Part shown: in pieces, positions 42,956-54,102 of the stretch
Numbering within the stretch: the first letter of the stretch is position 1
Layout of the letters: each line of letters begins with the position of its first letter
NCBI GenBank assembly: GCA_013214355.1
Contig: JABSSL010000088.1
Location: 1-64,000 of the forward strand
Source of the DNA: Saprospiraceae bacterium
Lineage (GTDB): Bacteria; Bacteroidota; Bacteroidia; Chitinophagales; Saprospiraceae
Length of the DNA stretch: 64,000 nt
Direction: 5' to 3'
Made by a program: the position numbers and the translations under genes
Notes under the pieces: model-generated
What the model saw: only the letters and a program-made list of their open reading frames with translations
Told to the model about the DNA's origin: nothing
The model's database searches: none

Positions 42956-43573
42956 TCAGAAGTTTTTCATTGCGACATTGGCGATCGCTACGCGGGGTCC
43001 CTCATCAATGTTCATCATCGCATTGATCAATCTGATTTCTTGAAAGTCCTTCAGGTGTTCCACGTAGATATCTGCCGGTAACACTCTACCCTCCTCCATT
43101 AGTCTAGCTCTACAAGTACCAGCCATGATAGGATTGGCGGGAGTGTACCAGTATTGGCCATCATATAGGATAACATTCGCATAGGAAGTATCGGTAATCA
43201 CACCATTTTTGACCATTAAAATATCGTCACTGTTTCCTCGTTCGGCAAATAGCTTGTTAATAGGCAACCGATCTGAATATTTGTAAGGGTAGTTGATGTG
43301 ATTCGCATCTATCAACTTCAATGAATTCACCGGACGAACCTGGTACGGAATGTAGCTAATGTTTATAATATCGCACCGATATTCTACCCGTACCTTGTAT
43401 AAACCTTTACGGTGCTCAAGCGGCACATCGAGTGTTTCTGCCAAAAATATGGGTTGGCTTCTTTTACAGAAGTGTTGCCTCGTTCGATCGAAACGGTTCT
43501 GATGATAAGCGAGAAAAGGAAACTTCCCGTCCTCTAACCTTATTGATTCCAAAAAAGAGGCTTTAGCGTCCAT
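42956..43573 (-). CDS. pabC: Class IV aminotransferase, probable aminodeoxychorismate lyase
   Basis: A 205-residue PLP enzyme of fold type IV, shorter than E. coli PabC (269). The conserved part ERGNSDDILMVKNGVITDTS and NVILYDGQYWYTP is characteristic of Bacteroidota PabC-like proteins. Its start codon follows the pabB stop with no gap, and the two together would convert chorismate to p-aminobenzoate for folate synthesis. The short length is typical of this lineage's versions as far as I recall. The symbol rests on this pairing. Confidence 0.83.
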   Translation of the reverse strand: MDAKASFLESIRLEDGKFPFLAYHQNRFDRTRQHFCKRSQPIFLAETLDVPLEHRKGLYKVRVEYRCDIINISYIPYQVRPVNSLKLIDANHINYPYKYSDRLPINKLFAERGNSDDILMVKNGVITDTSYANVILYDGQYWYTPANPIMAGTCRARLMEEGRVLPADIYVEHLKDFQEIRLINAMMNIDEGPRVAIANVAMKNF

Positions 43574-44638
43574 TTAACATGTCGGCATTGATCTGTTCTT
43601 CCTGATAATTGGTAAATATATCTTCTGTAGGAGCTCTTGATACTCAGATTTTACATCACTGAAGTACGTCAATCCCCCCCCACTTCGATACCAAAGTTCG
43701 TCCCTATCCTGTTCTAAGTAACGGATAGCCACACAACTATCCAAATTTTCACCGTCAAAGTATCCTAATATGCCAGTATAATACCCTCTTGGCCCCACTT
43801 CCGCCTCTGCTAGGACTTCCACCGTTCTGGCCTTGGGGGCTCCACTAATAGAGCCGGCCGGCAGAAGCTTCAATACAATATCACCAAGATGGCTACAGTA
43901 ATCTTCATCTAAGTCACCGACGATTTCTGTGCTGGTCTGCAATAACTTACCAGATTGATGCTCAATTTCTTCCACATAGCGATATCGCTCTACCCGGACC
44001 CGTTCTGCAACTTGACTCAGGTCATTACGGATCAAATCTGTGATGGTTGCGTGCTCCGCTTTTTCTTTAGCATTGGCCAGTAGCAAAGCCTCAGCATTGG
44101 GCATATCGGCACGTATTGTTCCCTTCATCGGAAAGGATTTAATCTGCTGTTTTTCTATCCGGATAAAGGATTCCGGAGAAAAAAATCCGCAATGATCTTT
44201 CCAATAGAATCGATAAGGAGCCTTGGTCTTTTCAATAATGTCTCGAAGTCCTATTGAGGTTAGCACCTTGGTCGCAAAGGTCAGATTAGCTAAATAGGTA
44301 TCCCCCAGTTGGATCGCTTCCTGCACCTTTTCAAAAGCGATTTTATAGGTATCGAAAGATACAGGAAATTTTTCGAGAAAGATGTTATCAGTCTGCTTGT
44401 ATGTTGTTAAATCGAAGTTGGAAAAGCCATTCAGGTCGAATAGGAGCTCACTAGAATCGATTTGCGATGCCTCCCAGATCTGGGGAGCCACCATCTCATA
44501 GTCGATCAAGAACAAAAAGGGGCGTTTCTTACTTCCCAACTTATTCATTTTCTCGCGAAAGGTATGTATATCAAGCGCTTTCAAATTCGTCGTATTATTT
44601 GTTCCTTTTTTAGGACGGATAAAGATAATACCAGTCAC
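43574..44638 (-). CDS. pabB: Aminodeoxychorismate synthase component I
   Basis: A 354-residue chorismate-binding enzyme lacking the N-terminal half of anthranilate synthase-type proteins. The C-terminal catalytic core is intact: IRNDLSQVA, GSISGAPKARTVEVL, GYYTGILGYF and the terminal WYRSGGGLTYFSDVKSEYQE. It aminates chorismate to aminodeoxychorismate, which the PabC-like enzyme encoded immediately downstream would cleave. The amidotransferase partner (PabA) is not in the window. It lies 14 bases after the plsC-like gene on the same strand. Confidence 0.88.
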   Translation of the reverse strand: MTGIIFIRPKKGTNNTTNLKALDIHTFREKMNKLGSKKRPFLFLIDYEMVAPQIWEASQIDSSELLFDLNGFSNFDLTTYKQTDNIFLEKFPVSFDTYKIAFEKVQEAIQLGDTYLANLTFATKVLTSIGLRDIIEKTKAPYRFYWKDHCGFFSPESFIRIEKQQIKSFPMKGTIRADMPNAEALLLANAKEKAEHATITDLIRNDLSQVAERVRVERYRYVEEIEHQSGKLLQTSTEIVGDLDEDYCSHLGDIVLKLLPAGSISGAPKARTVEVLAEAEVGPRGYYTGILGYFDGENLDSCVAIRYLEQDRDELWYRSGGGLTYFSDVKSEYQELLQKIYLPIIRKNRSMPTC

Positions 44639-44652
44639 AAGATCTGTACCAG

Positions 44653-45930
44653 TTAGAATTTCCCCAGCAGCAATTGAGTAGCCTGACTTTTCAAATCCTC
44701 TTTGACCTTACCAGAAAGCCGCTCCCAAGTACGTGATTCTAGGAGACGTTTTACCGCTTCTTCATAGTAAACTGCGTGATACCCAAAAAGGGTTAGAACA
44801 AAAAGGAAAGGAATGGCCCAAAACAATGACATTGTCAAGAAAATGACAATCCAAATAATCCACCAAAGCAGATAGGCACCAATACCAACGGCCCACTTCA
44901 CCGGTGTATAGAAAGAAATGTCCTTAACCTTATTGTCTGCTATGTACCTTGCTAAACCCAATGGCAACAGGTTCCAAAGATATCCTAAGAGAAAGGGAAC
45001 AAAGCCCAAAATCAAGTACAATAGGGTGGGTACAATAGCCAATTTAGGGCCCAATACATCAAACTCAGAAACTTTAAAATCTTCTAAACGCTGTAAAAAG
45101 GCTGTAGTAGCTAGCTTCCAGGAAGTCTTAGCCTCAGCTTTGGTATTATTCACCTCATCCGTAATGGCCTTCTCTTTTTGAAGAGGTTCAAAGGCGGCAT
45201 TAATAACAGGGAAGGTAGGTAAATGCAGCAGAGGCCGCTGAATTCTAAGCAAGTCCTCCGCCAAAGGCTCATCGGCAGGGTCCGCAATAATCACAATCCT
45301 TTCCTGCAGCGCTATTGTCAGATCCTCCGTCAGTTGGTTGATACTCTTACTTCCAATTTCGCCCTCTTCTAGGTAAGATCTTGCCGATAAGGGCTCCCCA
45401 AAATCTATCATAACGCGGGTACGACTTCTTTCCGCATAGGTGTAGTTGACGCCAACTGGTACCACATATACGTCCTCCAAATCAGGAAAACGTTCGAAGG
45501 CCCCTAGGGCAATTCTAGCCGTGCCCTTTTGGATCGGACGAAGTCGCTTTTCGTGTATCGTATTTCCCTCCGCCAAGATCATGATGGTCTTGCTGTCTTT
45601 GAGGGCTTCAAAACAAGCCTCGAAAGTAGAATAGTTGTTTTTCAAGTTACGATATCCTCCATCCCGCATTCGGAAGACGGGTAACATATTCAGCTGACGT
45701 AACAAAAAATTGTAGAAGGGTTGCTTGAAGAAGTCGCCTCTAACTAAGAAGTAGAGCGGTCGGCCTAAAAAACAAGCTAAGATACAAGGCTCCATGAAGG
45801 CCGTCGGGTGATTAGCCACCAAGATAACGGGCTTATCGACCGGTATACGATCAGTGTTAGAGATACAAATGTGTTGGTAATTGGCCCGAATCGCTAAGGC
45901 AGCCAGAGGGCGTACAAGGCTATATAACAT
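44653..45930 (-). CDS. PlsC-like glycerolipid acyltransferase, membrane-bound
   Basis: A 425-residue acyltransferase. The catalytic block reads VANHPTAFMEP, with His41 and Glu47 where related Bacteroidota proteins usually have Asp; LAEGNTIHEKRL and the KGTARIAL motif follow. Residues 290-390 hold several hydrophobic segments (for example LLYLILGFVPFLLGYLW and YLLWWIIWIVIFLTMSLFW). It probably acylates a glycerol-phosphate or related lipid at the inner membrane. A good promoter lies just upstream, and pabB and pabC follow, so the three may share a transcript despite unrelated functions. Confidence 0.87.
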   Translation of the reverse strand: MLYSLVRPLAALAIRANYQHICISNTDRIPVDKPVILVANHPTAFMEPCILACFLGRPLYFLVRGDFFKQPFYNFLLRQLNMLPVFRMRDGGYRNLKNNYSTFEACFEALKDSKTIMILAEGNTIHEKRLRPIQKGTARIALGAFERFPDLEDVYVVPVGVNYTYAERSRTRVMIDFGEPLSARSYLEEGEIGSKSINQLTEDLTIALQERIVIIADPADEPLAEDLLRIQRPLLHLPTFPVINAAFEPLQKEKAITDEVNNTKAEAKTSWKLATTAFLQRLEDFKVSEFDVLGPKLAIVPTLLYLILGFVPFLLGYLWNLLPLGLARYIADNKVKDISFYTPVKWAVGIGAYLLWWIIWIVIFLTMSLFWAIPFLFVLTLFGYHAVYYEEAVKRLLESRTWERLSGKVKEDLKSQATQLLLGKF

Positions 45931-45962
45931 CCTTTCTAGGTTTCTCTCTTGAAATAGATGAG

Positions 45963-45991
45963 CAAAGCTAAAAAAGAGTTTTTATCTACAA
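45963..45991 (-). promoter_or_regulatory. Promoter of the plsC-like/pabB/pabC run
   Basis: On the minus strand TTG (45991-45989) and TAGCTTTG (45970-45963, exact TAnnTTTG) are separated by 18 bases, a full match to the Bacteroidota -33/-7 pattern. Transcription would start near 45958, about 28 bases before the ATG. Confidence 0.65.
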
Positions 45992-46013
45992 TTAGGGATT
46001 GCTTCATATTTAG

Positions 46014-46970
46014 CTAAAATGGCAGTTTTCCCAGATCAACATTCCCGCCTGTCAAAATCAAGCCCACCTTCTTACCCTTGAAATATTCAGGATAAGACAT
46101 TACTACTGCCAGAGGAACGGCACAACTAGGTTCAATGATAATCTTCATGCGCTCCCATGTCAGACGCATAGCCTTGATGATCGCCTCTTCCGAGACCGTA
46201 AAGATCTTATCAACTTTGTCTTTGATGATCCCAAAGGTCTTAGCACTAAGGTTGGTACGGAGTCCATCTGCGATCGTATCGATTCGATCATTCTTTTGTA
46301 ACTGGCCACTAGCCAAGGAGCGGGCTGCATCATCAACAATTTCTGGTTCCCCCCCGTAGACCGTAATTTCCGGATACATGTACTTGGCAGTGAGGGCGGT
46401 TCCACTCATTAATCCTCCCCCTCCTACTGGCGACATGACTATATCTAATTCTCCAACGTCTTCCAAAAGCTCCTTGGCACAGGTCGCCTGTCCCGCAATC
46501 ACGTCATAGTTATCAAAGGGGTGAATGAAGGTCGCCCCTGTTCGTTCCACAACGGATTGTAAGGTACTCTCCCGAGCCTTTAGAGAGTTCTCGCATTCTG
46601 TAATCTCGGCACCGTAGCCAGCTGTAGCAGCTTTCTTGATGGCGGGTGAGACATCCGGCATGACGATATAGGCTGGTACGCCCAGCATTTTGGCGCTCAA
46701 AGCCACGGCCTGGGCGTGGTTTCCGGAGGAATGCGTGGCCAAACCTCGCTGTTTGTCCGCTTCGGTTAAGCGCATAGCGGCATTACTGGCTCCCCGCATC
46801 TTAAAGGCGCCAACTTTTTGAAAGTTCTCGCATTTGAAGTAGAGTTCAGCCCCCGTCAATTCGTTGATGGCGGTATTAGTGAGCACAGGGGTACGATGAA
46901 TCATGGACTGGATGGCCAAGTGTGATTCTTGAATATCTTCCCAAGTAGGTACAGTTTCAATCTTCTTCAT
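46014..46970 (-). CDS. Threonine/serine dehydratase-family PLP enzyme
   Basis: A 318-residue fold-type II PLP enzyme. The Schiff-base Lys57 lies in VGAFKMRGASNA and the phosphate-binding glycine loop in SPVGGGGLMSG. Length equals the single-domain group of threo-3-hydroxyaspartate dehydratases, serine racemases and catabolic threonine dehydratases; the C-terminal ACT domain of biosynthetic IlvA is absent. It deaminates a hydroxy-amino acid or racemises serine; which one is not decidable here. It is followed on the minus strand by the plsC-like run after 83 bases. Confidence 0.9.
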   Translation of the reverse strand: MKKIETVPTWEDIQESHLAIQSMIHRTPVLTNTAINELTGAELYFKCENFQKVGAFKMRGASNAAMRLTEADKQRGLATHSSGNHAQAVALSAKMLGVPAYIVMPDVSPAIKKAATAGYGAEITECENSLKARESTLQSVVERTGATFIHPFDNYDVIAGQATCAKELLEDVGELDIVMSPVGGGGLMSGTALTAKYMYPEITVYGGEPEIVDDAARSLASGQLQKNDRIDTIADGLRTNLSAKTFGIIKDKVDKIFTVSEEAIIKAMRLTWERMKIIIEPSCAVPLAVVMSYPEYFKGKKVGLILTGGNVDLGKLPF

Positions 46971-46980
46971 AGGCTAAATA

Positions 46981-47017
46981 CAAAAGAGGCTGGCACACAA
47001 GGCGCCAACCTCTTTTG
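46981..47017 (-). terminator. Terminator of the giant exoprotein gene
   Basis: CAAAAGAGG (46981-46989) and CCTCTTTTG (47009-47017) pair, and TGGC/GCCA extend the stem inward after one mismatch. On the minus strand the stem follows the exoprotein stop at 47041 and ends in TTTTGTATTT, consistent with an intrinsic terminator before the dehydratase gene. Confidence 0.65.
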
Positions 47018-47040
47018 GTTGGGTATAGAATGTATTGCAA

Positions 47041-50000
47041 TTATTGCTTAATCAAGCGAGTGGCGGCAGATTTGCCGTCAATTTGAACGCGCAAGATATA
47101 AACACCTGCGGACAAATCACTTGCATTAATGGTATAATTGTAATCTCCAGCTAATTGCTGCTCAGCAGTTACCGTACGGATCTCTTGCCCAATGGCGTTC
47201 ATCAAAGTAATGCTTACCTGACTTACTTCTGGCAAGTCGTAACGGACAATGAAATCAGTAGAAGATGGATTTGGACTCACTAGGAACTGATATCCATCCA
47301 GATCCAATTCTTCTACAGCTGTCGTTCTAGTTTGGATTCTTCCCTCACCACCTTCTGGGTAATCAGCAGCAGTGATAACACCATTCACACCATCTTCAGC
47401 TAAGATGAAGTCAAATAGTACCTTTTGGTAAGAAGTACCCAAGTTCTGGAAGCCTGCAGCTGCGAATTCATCGTAAGAATCACCACCACCGGCAGTAAAG
47501 CTGTTGGTCACGATGTATACATTGGGTGCGCCGTCTACTACTTCATAGTTTTCTACGATTGGCGTACCATCATCCAAAGTGGCAGATACAATTCTGTTGA
47601 TCCCTGGCTGACCGTCCAAGTCGTCCCAAACGATTCTGAAACCAGCGATTTGCAAGAAGGCACCATCACCATCTTCGTGTCTTTCCACCGCATTTTCAAG
47701 CGCAGACTTCAATTGTGCTGGCGTCAATGGGTTCAAGATGGATACGAAGTTATCGAAAGGTAACATTTCGAAAGTCTTCAACTCAGAGATTTCACTGTTA
47801 GCAGGGATAATCTCATTGTTACGGATACCTCCACCATTCTGAACGGCAATGATCGGAATGCTCGGATCAAGGTTGAAGTTAGCTGCTTCTTTATTAGCCA
47901 ACCACAAGAAGGCATCAGCAATTAAGTTACCTTGGTTGGTCTCAACCGATCTAATGCTTGTACGCGTACCATCTAGATCCACTTCCGTGATCGCAATGAT
48001 GTTGGTTTCTAGTGCAGCTTGATAAGCTACTACAGAGTCGATTACTTCATTCTGGATCGTTAAATCTGCTTCCCCGTCAGCTACTAGGATTACATCACTT
48101 TCGTCCGCAATGGCAATTACACCACCTTCTTCATCAAACTCTACCACCAAGTTACCTACGAAGCGGTACTCACCTGGAGTAGTCACGATGTAAGCAGTAT
48201 CACCATCGGCATTCAAGGTACGGATTGGATATTCGTCGAAGACAGAAAGACCAGGAATAGCGTTATCAGGATTGTTGGTCAGTAGCTCATCACCACCACC
48301 GGCAATTACTACATCTACTCCTGAAAGCATTCCAACCAATTCAATCTCATTATTAATGGACTGCAAGTGAGAGATCAAGATGATCTTGTTCACCCCTTCT
48401 GCAATCAACTCATCGATTTGCTGCTGAGCTACGCTCATGATATCTGGATCTACTACCACGTTTCTTGGCGTTGAAATCGTGTTAATAGCATCCGTGATCA
48501 AACCAATCACACCAATTTTCTCACCATCTTTTTCAAATACAGTGCGCTTGGCAATCCTACCCGCATCTACCAAAGCTTGCAAGCCAGGCTCTGCGCTGAA
48601 GTCCAAGTTGGCACTTAGGTATGGTGGCTGTGTTTTCACAAAGTCGCCAATCATACGCTCCAAAATATCAGGACCAAAATCGAAATCGTGGTTACCAATA
48701 CAGATGGCGTCGTATCCGATCTCATCTAGTACCACCGCGTCATATAGAGGCAAACCTGGTGCACGGTTCAAACTGGCATTGAAAGCTGTACCCGCCAAGA
48801 AGTTATCACCAGAAGAAAGCATTAGATTCGGATATTGACCAGAACGTACATTGTCGGCTACCACTTTGAATTGAGCAGCACCACCAACTTGCATTCCGGC
48901 AACGTCCGTTGGTAACAACTTAGACTCACCGTCATTGTTATGTACGATTCGTAAGAAGAAACCAGGCTTATCGAATTCAACTCCAAATAGCGTGACCGTA
49001 CCACTTACTTCGTTGGCTGTAACTACAAGTGGAGATCCAGTCGGGCTATCGTCAGCAGAGATGTAAACGATGTCTTCTATACCTAAGTCTCCTACTTCAG
49101 GTGTAGTCGCGTCCTCCACAGAGAAGTCTCGATTGTTGACGTAGTTTACGTAGTAAGGATGGGCAGGATCAGTGATGTTGTATACGAAGATGCCGCCTTG
49201 GCGCTCTAGACCGATGAGAGCATAAATCGTATCCCCTTTCACTACCACCTCGATGGCTTCTGGCTCAGGTCCTTTATCATCACTTCGATTCTTACCAGAA
49301 TCGTTTTCGTCATTGGTACTGTTGAAGTTGGCTGGATCAAGTTCAGCAATGATGCGTTCAAATTCGTTTCCACTATCGTATACTAAGTTGCCGTACTTGT
49401 CGAAGATAGAGAATGAACGTCCACCGTAAGAGTAGATTTGATCGAAGTCACCGTCGCCATCCAAGTCACCATTAGCGGTGGTTGTTTTCAAACGTCCCAA
49501 CAATTCGTCAGCTTGGATTTCCGCAGCATTAGGGAATGCCGTTGGATCAAGAACAAGATCAGCTACTCTTTCTTCCTCAGAGTAACCATCGTAATCACGA
49601 GAGTCCCCTTCGTTCGCAGTGATGACGTAGTCTCTACCACCTACAGAGAAAGAACGGATCGCATCTGGATTGTAAATACCCAAAGTTGGCCAGTTCTGAA
49701 TTTCGATGGCATCAGAACGGTTACTGGCATCGAATCCGTTATCGTCGCAAAATTGGATAATTCCTAGTGTAGAGTTATCAGATACACCCGCTCCGGCCAA
49801 ACCGAAGTCGTTGTCGTTCAATACGGCCAAGTCACCACCAGGTAAAATCGCCAAACCTTCAGGCTTGTCGCTAGGTAGGTAACCGATAGATGGCAAGTTC
49901 AATACTTTAGTCTTGTGAACAGGCTGTACACCAGCAGCAACGATTTCGTCAGCAGTCATTTGCTCCAAGCTCATACCGGTAGAACCATCTTCCAAAGAAA

Positions 50001-52959
50001 TCGCAGTACCCAAGATGTTAGTGGCACCAGTCATATTCACTTCGAAGATGAACTTCTTACCTTCATCCTGGCCAGGTACGCTGCTATCACGCTCTAGTAC
50101 CATAAATTTGCCGTTGCCGGCATATACCACATCCCCGATCTTATCTACCCGGCCGATGTCAAATCCTCGATTCGCATTAGATTCTAGTAGGTATACATAT
50201 TCAGCAACCGGTGTTCCGTCAGCAGGATTAACGGCCAAGATGCGGATCACATCTGTATTGTTTCTTACGCTGTTATCAGGTGCTTCGATGGGAGACTGGA
50301 TGAAAGCGTACAGGTAGCCATCATCGGTATTCAAAGCCATGCCCTCGAAGCCACGGTTGGCGCGACGCTTAGCGTAGATAGCTGGCAATGTCTCCGTCCC
50401 GTAAGTTCCGACTGGCTGAGGAGTAGTACCTAGCATAGAGGTGCCAATAGGTACGAAGCGATCAACCAATACACCCGCTGTATCAAAGTGGTAGATGGCT
50501 GGACGATACTCGTCACACATCCAGAAATCACCATTCGGATCACGAAGCACGCTTTCGAAGTCACCACCGAATTCGTCAAAGTCCAGGGCAGTGTAGCCAT
50601 TGCCGTCGGCATCTACGAAGTCGCCATTGGATTCCAAAGGTGTAGTGCTGACATTGATATCATCTACTTGCCATAGTGCTCCGTCGCCAGGGCCCGTGCC
50701 AGTAGAAGTATATTTAAAAGCCAGATAGAAAGGATTGTCCGCAGGAACCTCAACTTCTCCACTGTACGTCTTTTCAAAGTTACCACTAGAAAGTGTAAAA
50801 AGGCTGGTTCCATCAGCCCAGGAAGCTAAATTCGGGTCTCCGCTCCCTGTATAATTTTGGGAACTCAAGACTTCTAAACTACCTCCATCAAAGTTCTTTG
50901 CGGTAAAGAAAGACACGTATACAGGAGTGGTACCATCTGAGTCAATTAGTGTAATCAGCCAATCTTCACTAGCTTCATCTGCTCCAAAGCCATTCATCTC
51001 AGCATGAAAGTCACCCTGGAAGTCATCATGACTCCAATCGGAATCACTTGCTACGCTAAAAGCAGTCCATTTACCTAATCCGACCATTTCATCCTGAAAG
51101 TCATCAGTAAAGATGTTCCCTGTACCTACCACGGCAACATCTGCCGGCACAACCGGCGTCTCGTCAAAGCCAGGAATATTTCCACGGCCAGAGATCGGAG
51201 TTGTACCATCGGCACGAGTCAATAGAATTTGATCATCCAAAGAAGCCTCTCCGCGGACAATGTCTAAGGTAAACTTAGCAATGCGGCCTTGGTAGTCAGG
51301 TAACTTGAAAGGCCGTAGATTCGTTGGAGATGCCGGCGTTACATTGTTACGGTTCACTGCGGCGTCATTAGGTCCGCGATCAGGAATGGCATAGAAAACG
51401 TAAAGTGAATCCGTAGATTCATTCGCGTCAAAGTACAAACCAGAGAAACCACCCAAAAATACAGGATCCTGGCCACCACCGTAGCTAGGTGTCCCCAGTT
51501 CTGGCATGTCAATCAATTCGTTTAAGACAAACTCTGTTAATAATGGCTGGCCTGTATTGTGGTTTTTATACCCCAATGGAAGAATGTCAATCAGTTCATC
51601 CGTCACGAGGTCAATCACCGCAAAGGCATTATTTTCCTGTAGGGCAACATAAGCTAAGGAATCATTATCCGTTACAGCTACATATTCAGGCTCCAAGTCT
51701 TGCGCTACCGTTGCATTAGGTCCAAAGATTCGGACCCCTTTATTCTGCAAGCTTACTTTCTTGTCATTGAAGCTTTCGAAGGTCACATTAGTCACCGTTG
51801 CGTTCTCTACCCCATTTGAGATATCGATAATAGAAACGGAACCTTCTGGGTCCACATCATAGTTGTCATTGGGCTCTCCTTCGTTGGCCGTGATCACCTT
51901 GGTACCCGCGTTGTTAAAGGTGACCATATCTGGCAAACTCCCCACCGTTACCTGGTTGATCAAGTTACCATCTGTATCTAGAAAGACAATACTACCCGGA
52001 TCCGTAGCTTCCTCCGCTTCCATGGCAATGGCTAACACCCCATTGGAAGCATCTACGCTGTTCACTCCTCCTCCGTAAGTACTCATATCAAAATCCGCAA
52101 TTTTTGTAGGTGCGGAGGGATTAGAAATATCCAAAGCCGTAACTACATTGTCGTTGGCATTGGTGAAGAACAAACGGCCAGAGGTGGTATCAAAAGCTAC
52201 GATCTCCGCAGCAGATTCATCAAAAATACCTGTGTTATAAGTACCTATCGGGCTCAATTCAAATTCTCGGTTTCCTTCGGGTAATTCATCCTCGCATTCG
52301 GCTAAGCCATCTCCCGTGGGAGCATTAGGATCAAAGAATTCCACTACCAACTTTGCTGCACCAGAGGTGCTTCCGTCGTAGGATTCAGCTTCTCTAGTTC
52401 CGGTACCGTAGAATGTGAAACCCATCGCATTACCACTTGCCCATCCTTCCTAGTCCACTAAGGCTTGTACGAATGCAGTTAGATCTGGAGTCGTCTGATC
52501 TGCACCAGCCTCGCCAATGATTCCCCAAGTATCAGCAGGAATAGCCCACTCTACAGAATCAGCCAGCGTGGCTCTAGAAGAAATGTTAAAAGGATCACCA
52601 GCATCAAAAGCAGCTGGATTACCAGAAAGTGCTTTGATTACGATGTTGCATGGATCTGTGTTTTTCGTCGTGTTGTCAACAGTAAATACAAGGTAAGCTT
52701 TCATGATCGTTACTCCAGTCGGGATCTCGACATTGCGGAAACGTACTCCTGTCAATTGAGGAGTAGATCCATCAGCATCTTCAGAACCCAATTCAAGGTC
52801 GGAGCTGGTTGCATCAAGAGAACCCACAGTCAAAGAACTTCCAGGAAGTGCTTCTTCCATGTCGTCTTCAGGGGCACTTACGCGCACCTCGATGCTACTC
52901 TGTCCGATCAGGACAGAAGCAAACAAAAAGGCAAAAAGGGATAAGTAAAATCTATTCAT
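47041..52959 (-). pseudogene. Giant T9SS exoprotein (phytase-like plus 5'-nucleotidase), interrupted by one amber codon
   Basis: Two parts in the same frame, 52450-52959 (169 aa with signal peptide MNRFYLSLFAFLFASVLIGQ) and 47041-52425 onward (1794 aa), are separated only by a TAG at 52450-52452. The reading continues in homologous style through the stop (QALVD-stop-EGWASGNAMGF), so the ancestral product is about 1972 residues. Domains: an N-terminal beta-sandwich, choice-of-anchor I propeller pieces (ITANEGEPNDNYDVDPEG), a phytase-like esterase domain with a choice-of-anchor-J-like module inserted (about 50650-51120), a 5'-nucleotidase (GNHDFDFG near 48690, QNGGGIRNNEI near 47830), and a T9SS type A sorting domain. 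The likely role is phosphate release outside the cell. The stop may be mutation, sequencing error or readthrough. Confidence 0.83.
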
Positions 52960-52963
52960 AATG

Positions 52964-52997
52964 CGATTTGATTTAAGCTCGAAAGAAAATCAAATCG
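52964..52997 (-). promoter_or_regulatory. Hairpin directly before the exoprotein start codon
   Basis: CGATTTGATTT (52964-52974) and AAATCAAATCG (52987-52997) are perfect 11-base inverted arms with a 12-base spacer. On the minus strand the stem ends 4 bases before the ATG at 52959, covering the ribosome-binding region. It could control translation or be a dyad operator. Confidence 0.55.
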
Positions 52998-53077
52998 TTA
53001 AAGCTTCCGAAAAACCTCACATTATGAAATGCTTAATTTATTGTGAAGTAAATTTTAAAAATGTAAAGCAAATATTA

Positions 53078-53977
53078 TCACACGGTCTCTCCTATTTCGA
53101 CTTTCCGCTGTTGTTGCTGAAGTAAGACCGCAGAGAGTATAGCTAATATACAGTAGGCTAAAAAATAGTATAAACCCCAAAGGATATTACTATCCGTTTG
53201 GATACCCGTTTGCATATTATTAAACGCTAAAAACGAAAGAAAAATAGCGGCTACGAATACATCCGCCATGGACCACTTAGAGGTTTTGAAAATAAAAAAG
53301 GAAAACAAAGGTTTATTAATCAAACTGGGTCGAAGCAGGGCTAACAAGGTGAAAAGGGTTTTTCCCAAGGGGAATAGCAAACTAAATACTAGAATACTAA
53401 TGCCCACGACCCAATTGCCTTGTTGCAGTAGCAGTCCAATCAATTCCACAATGGACTTGCTTTGGTAGTAGAAATACATTTCACCGTCAAACTTGGCGGT
53501 ATAATCTATATCCAAAGACAGGAAGTCCGTCTTGACTTTCACAGGGATACTTAGATCACGTTCAAAGGCAGCTATTTCAAGAATGGGTGTGAAAAGGCCA
53601 ATCGTCAGGCATACTAAGGCCACTAAAAGCAGACCACCCAATGCGGTTGGGCGTTGCTCCTCATTCCTACCGTAGAAGAACAAAAAGACCAAATACAGCG
53701 CCATGACCGAAATCATGAAACCGGAATAACGATCTGCCGTCATTTGTAAATCCAGCATCTTATTCTTGGCCGTGCGTTCCATCGCTTGGCGCTCTCTGTT
53801 GTCCCCATCCGGTAGCCATTGGTCAAAATCCAATAATCGGTTTTCGTAATTCTGTGCATTGGCGAAGGTTTCCTTCTCGCTTTTGTAGGTGTAAGCGGTT
53901 TGTATCAAGCGCGTTCCAAAGAAGAGTCCTGCTACTAAAAATAGCATGCTAGCTAGCCAAAATGTCTTTCGAGTCAT
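53078..53977 (-). CDS. PqiA-family membrane protein
   Basis: A 299-residue integral membrane protein with an N-terminal anchor (FWLASMLFLVAGLFFGTRL), a loop of about 75 residues, and four or more further hydrophobic segments. The signature KTSKWSMADVFVAAIFLSFL and the GLFTPILEI start of the first core helix match the paraquat-inducible protein A domain. PqiA works with MCE-type lipid-transport proteins in proteobacteria; no MCE gene is nearby. It is encoded upstream of the giant exoprotein gene on the same strand after a gap of about 120 bases. Confidence 0.82.
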   Translation of the reverse strand: MTRKTFWLASMLFLVAGLFFGTRLIQTAYTYKSEKETFANAQNYENRLLDFDQWLPDGDNRERQAMERTAKNKMLDLQMTADRYSGFMISVMALYLVFLFFYGRNEEQRPTALGGLLLVALVCLTIGLFTPILEIAAFERDLSIPVKVKTDFLSLDIDYTAKFDGEMYFYYQSKSIVELIGLLLQQGNWVVGISILVFSLLFPLGKTLFTLLALLRPSLINKPLFSFFIFKTSKWSMADVFVAAIFLSFLAFNNMQTGIQTDSNILWGLYYFLAYCILAILSAVLLQQQQRKVEIGETV

Positions 53978-54102
53978 GTTAAGTGTTGTGTATCAATAAT
54001 CGACTTCTTCTCCACCGACGAAACAGGTACTGATAATGTTTCATGGTTCAGTAAAGCAGTCAAGAGGAAAGATAAGGTGTCCGCTCAGACAATGGAACTA
54101 AA

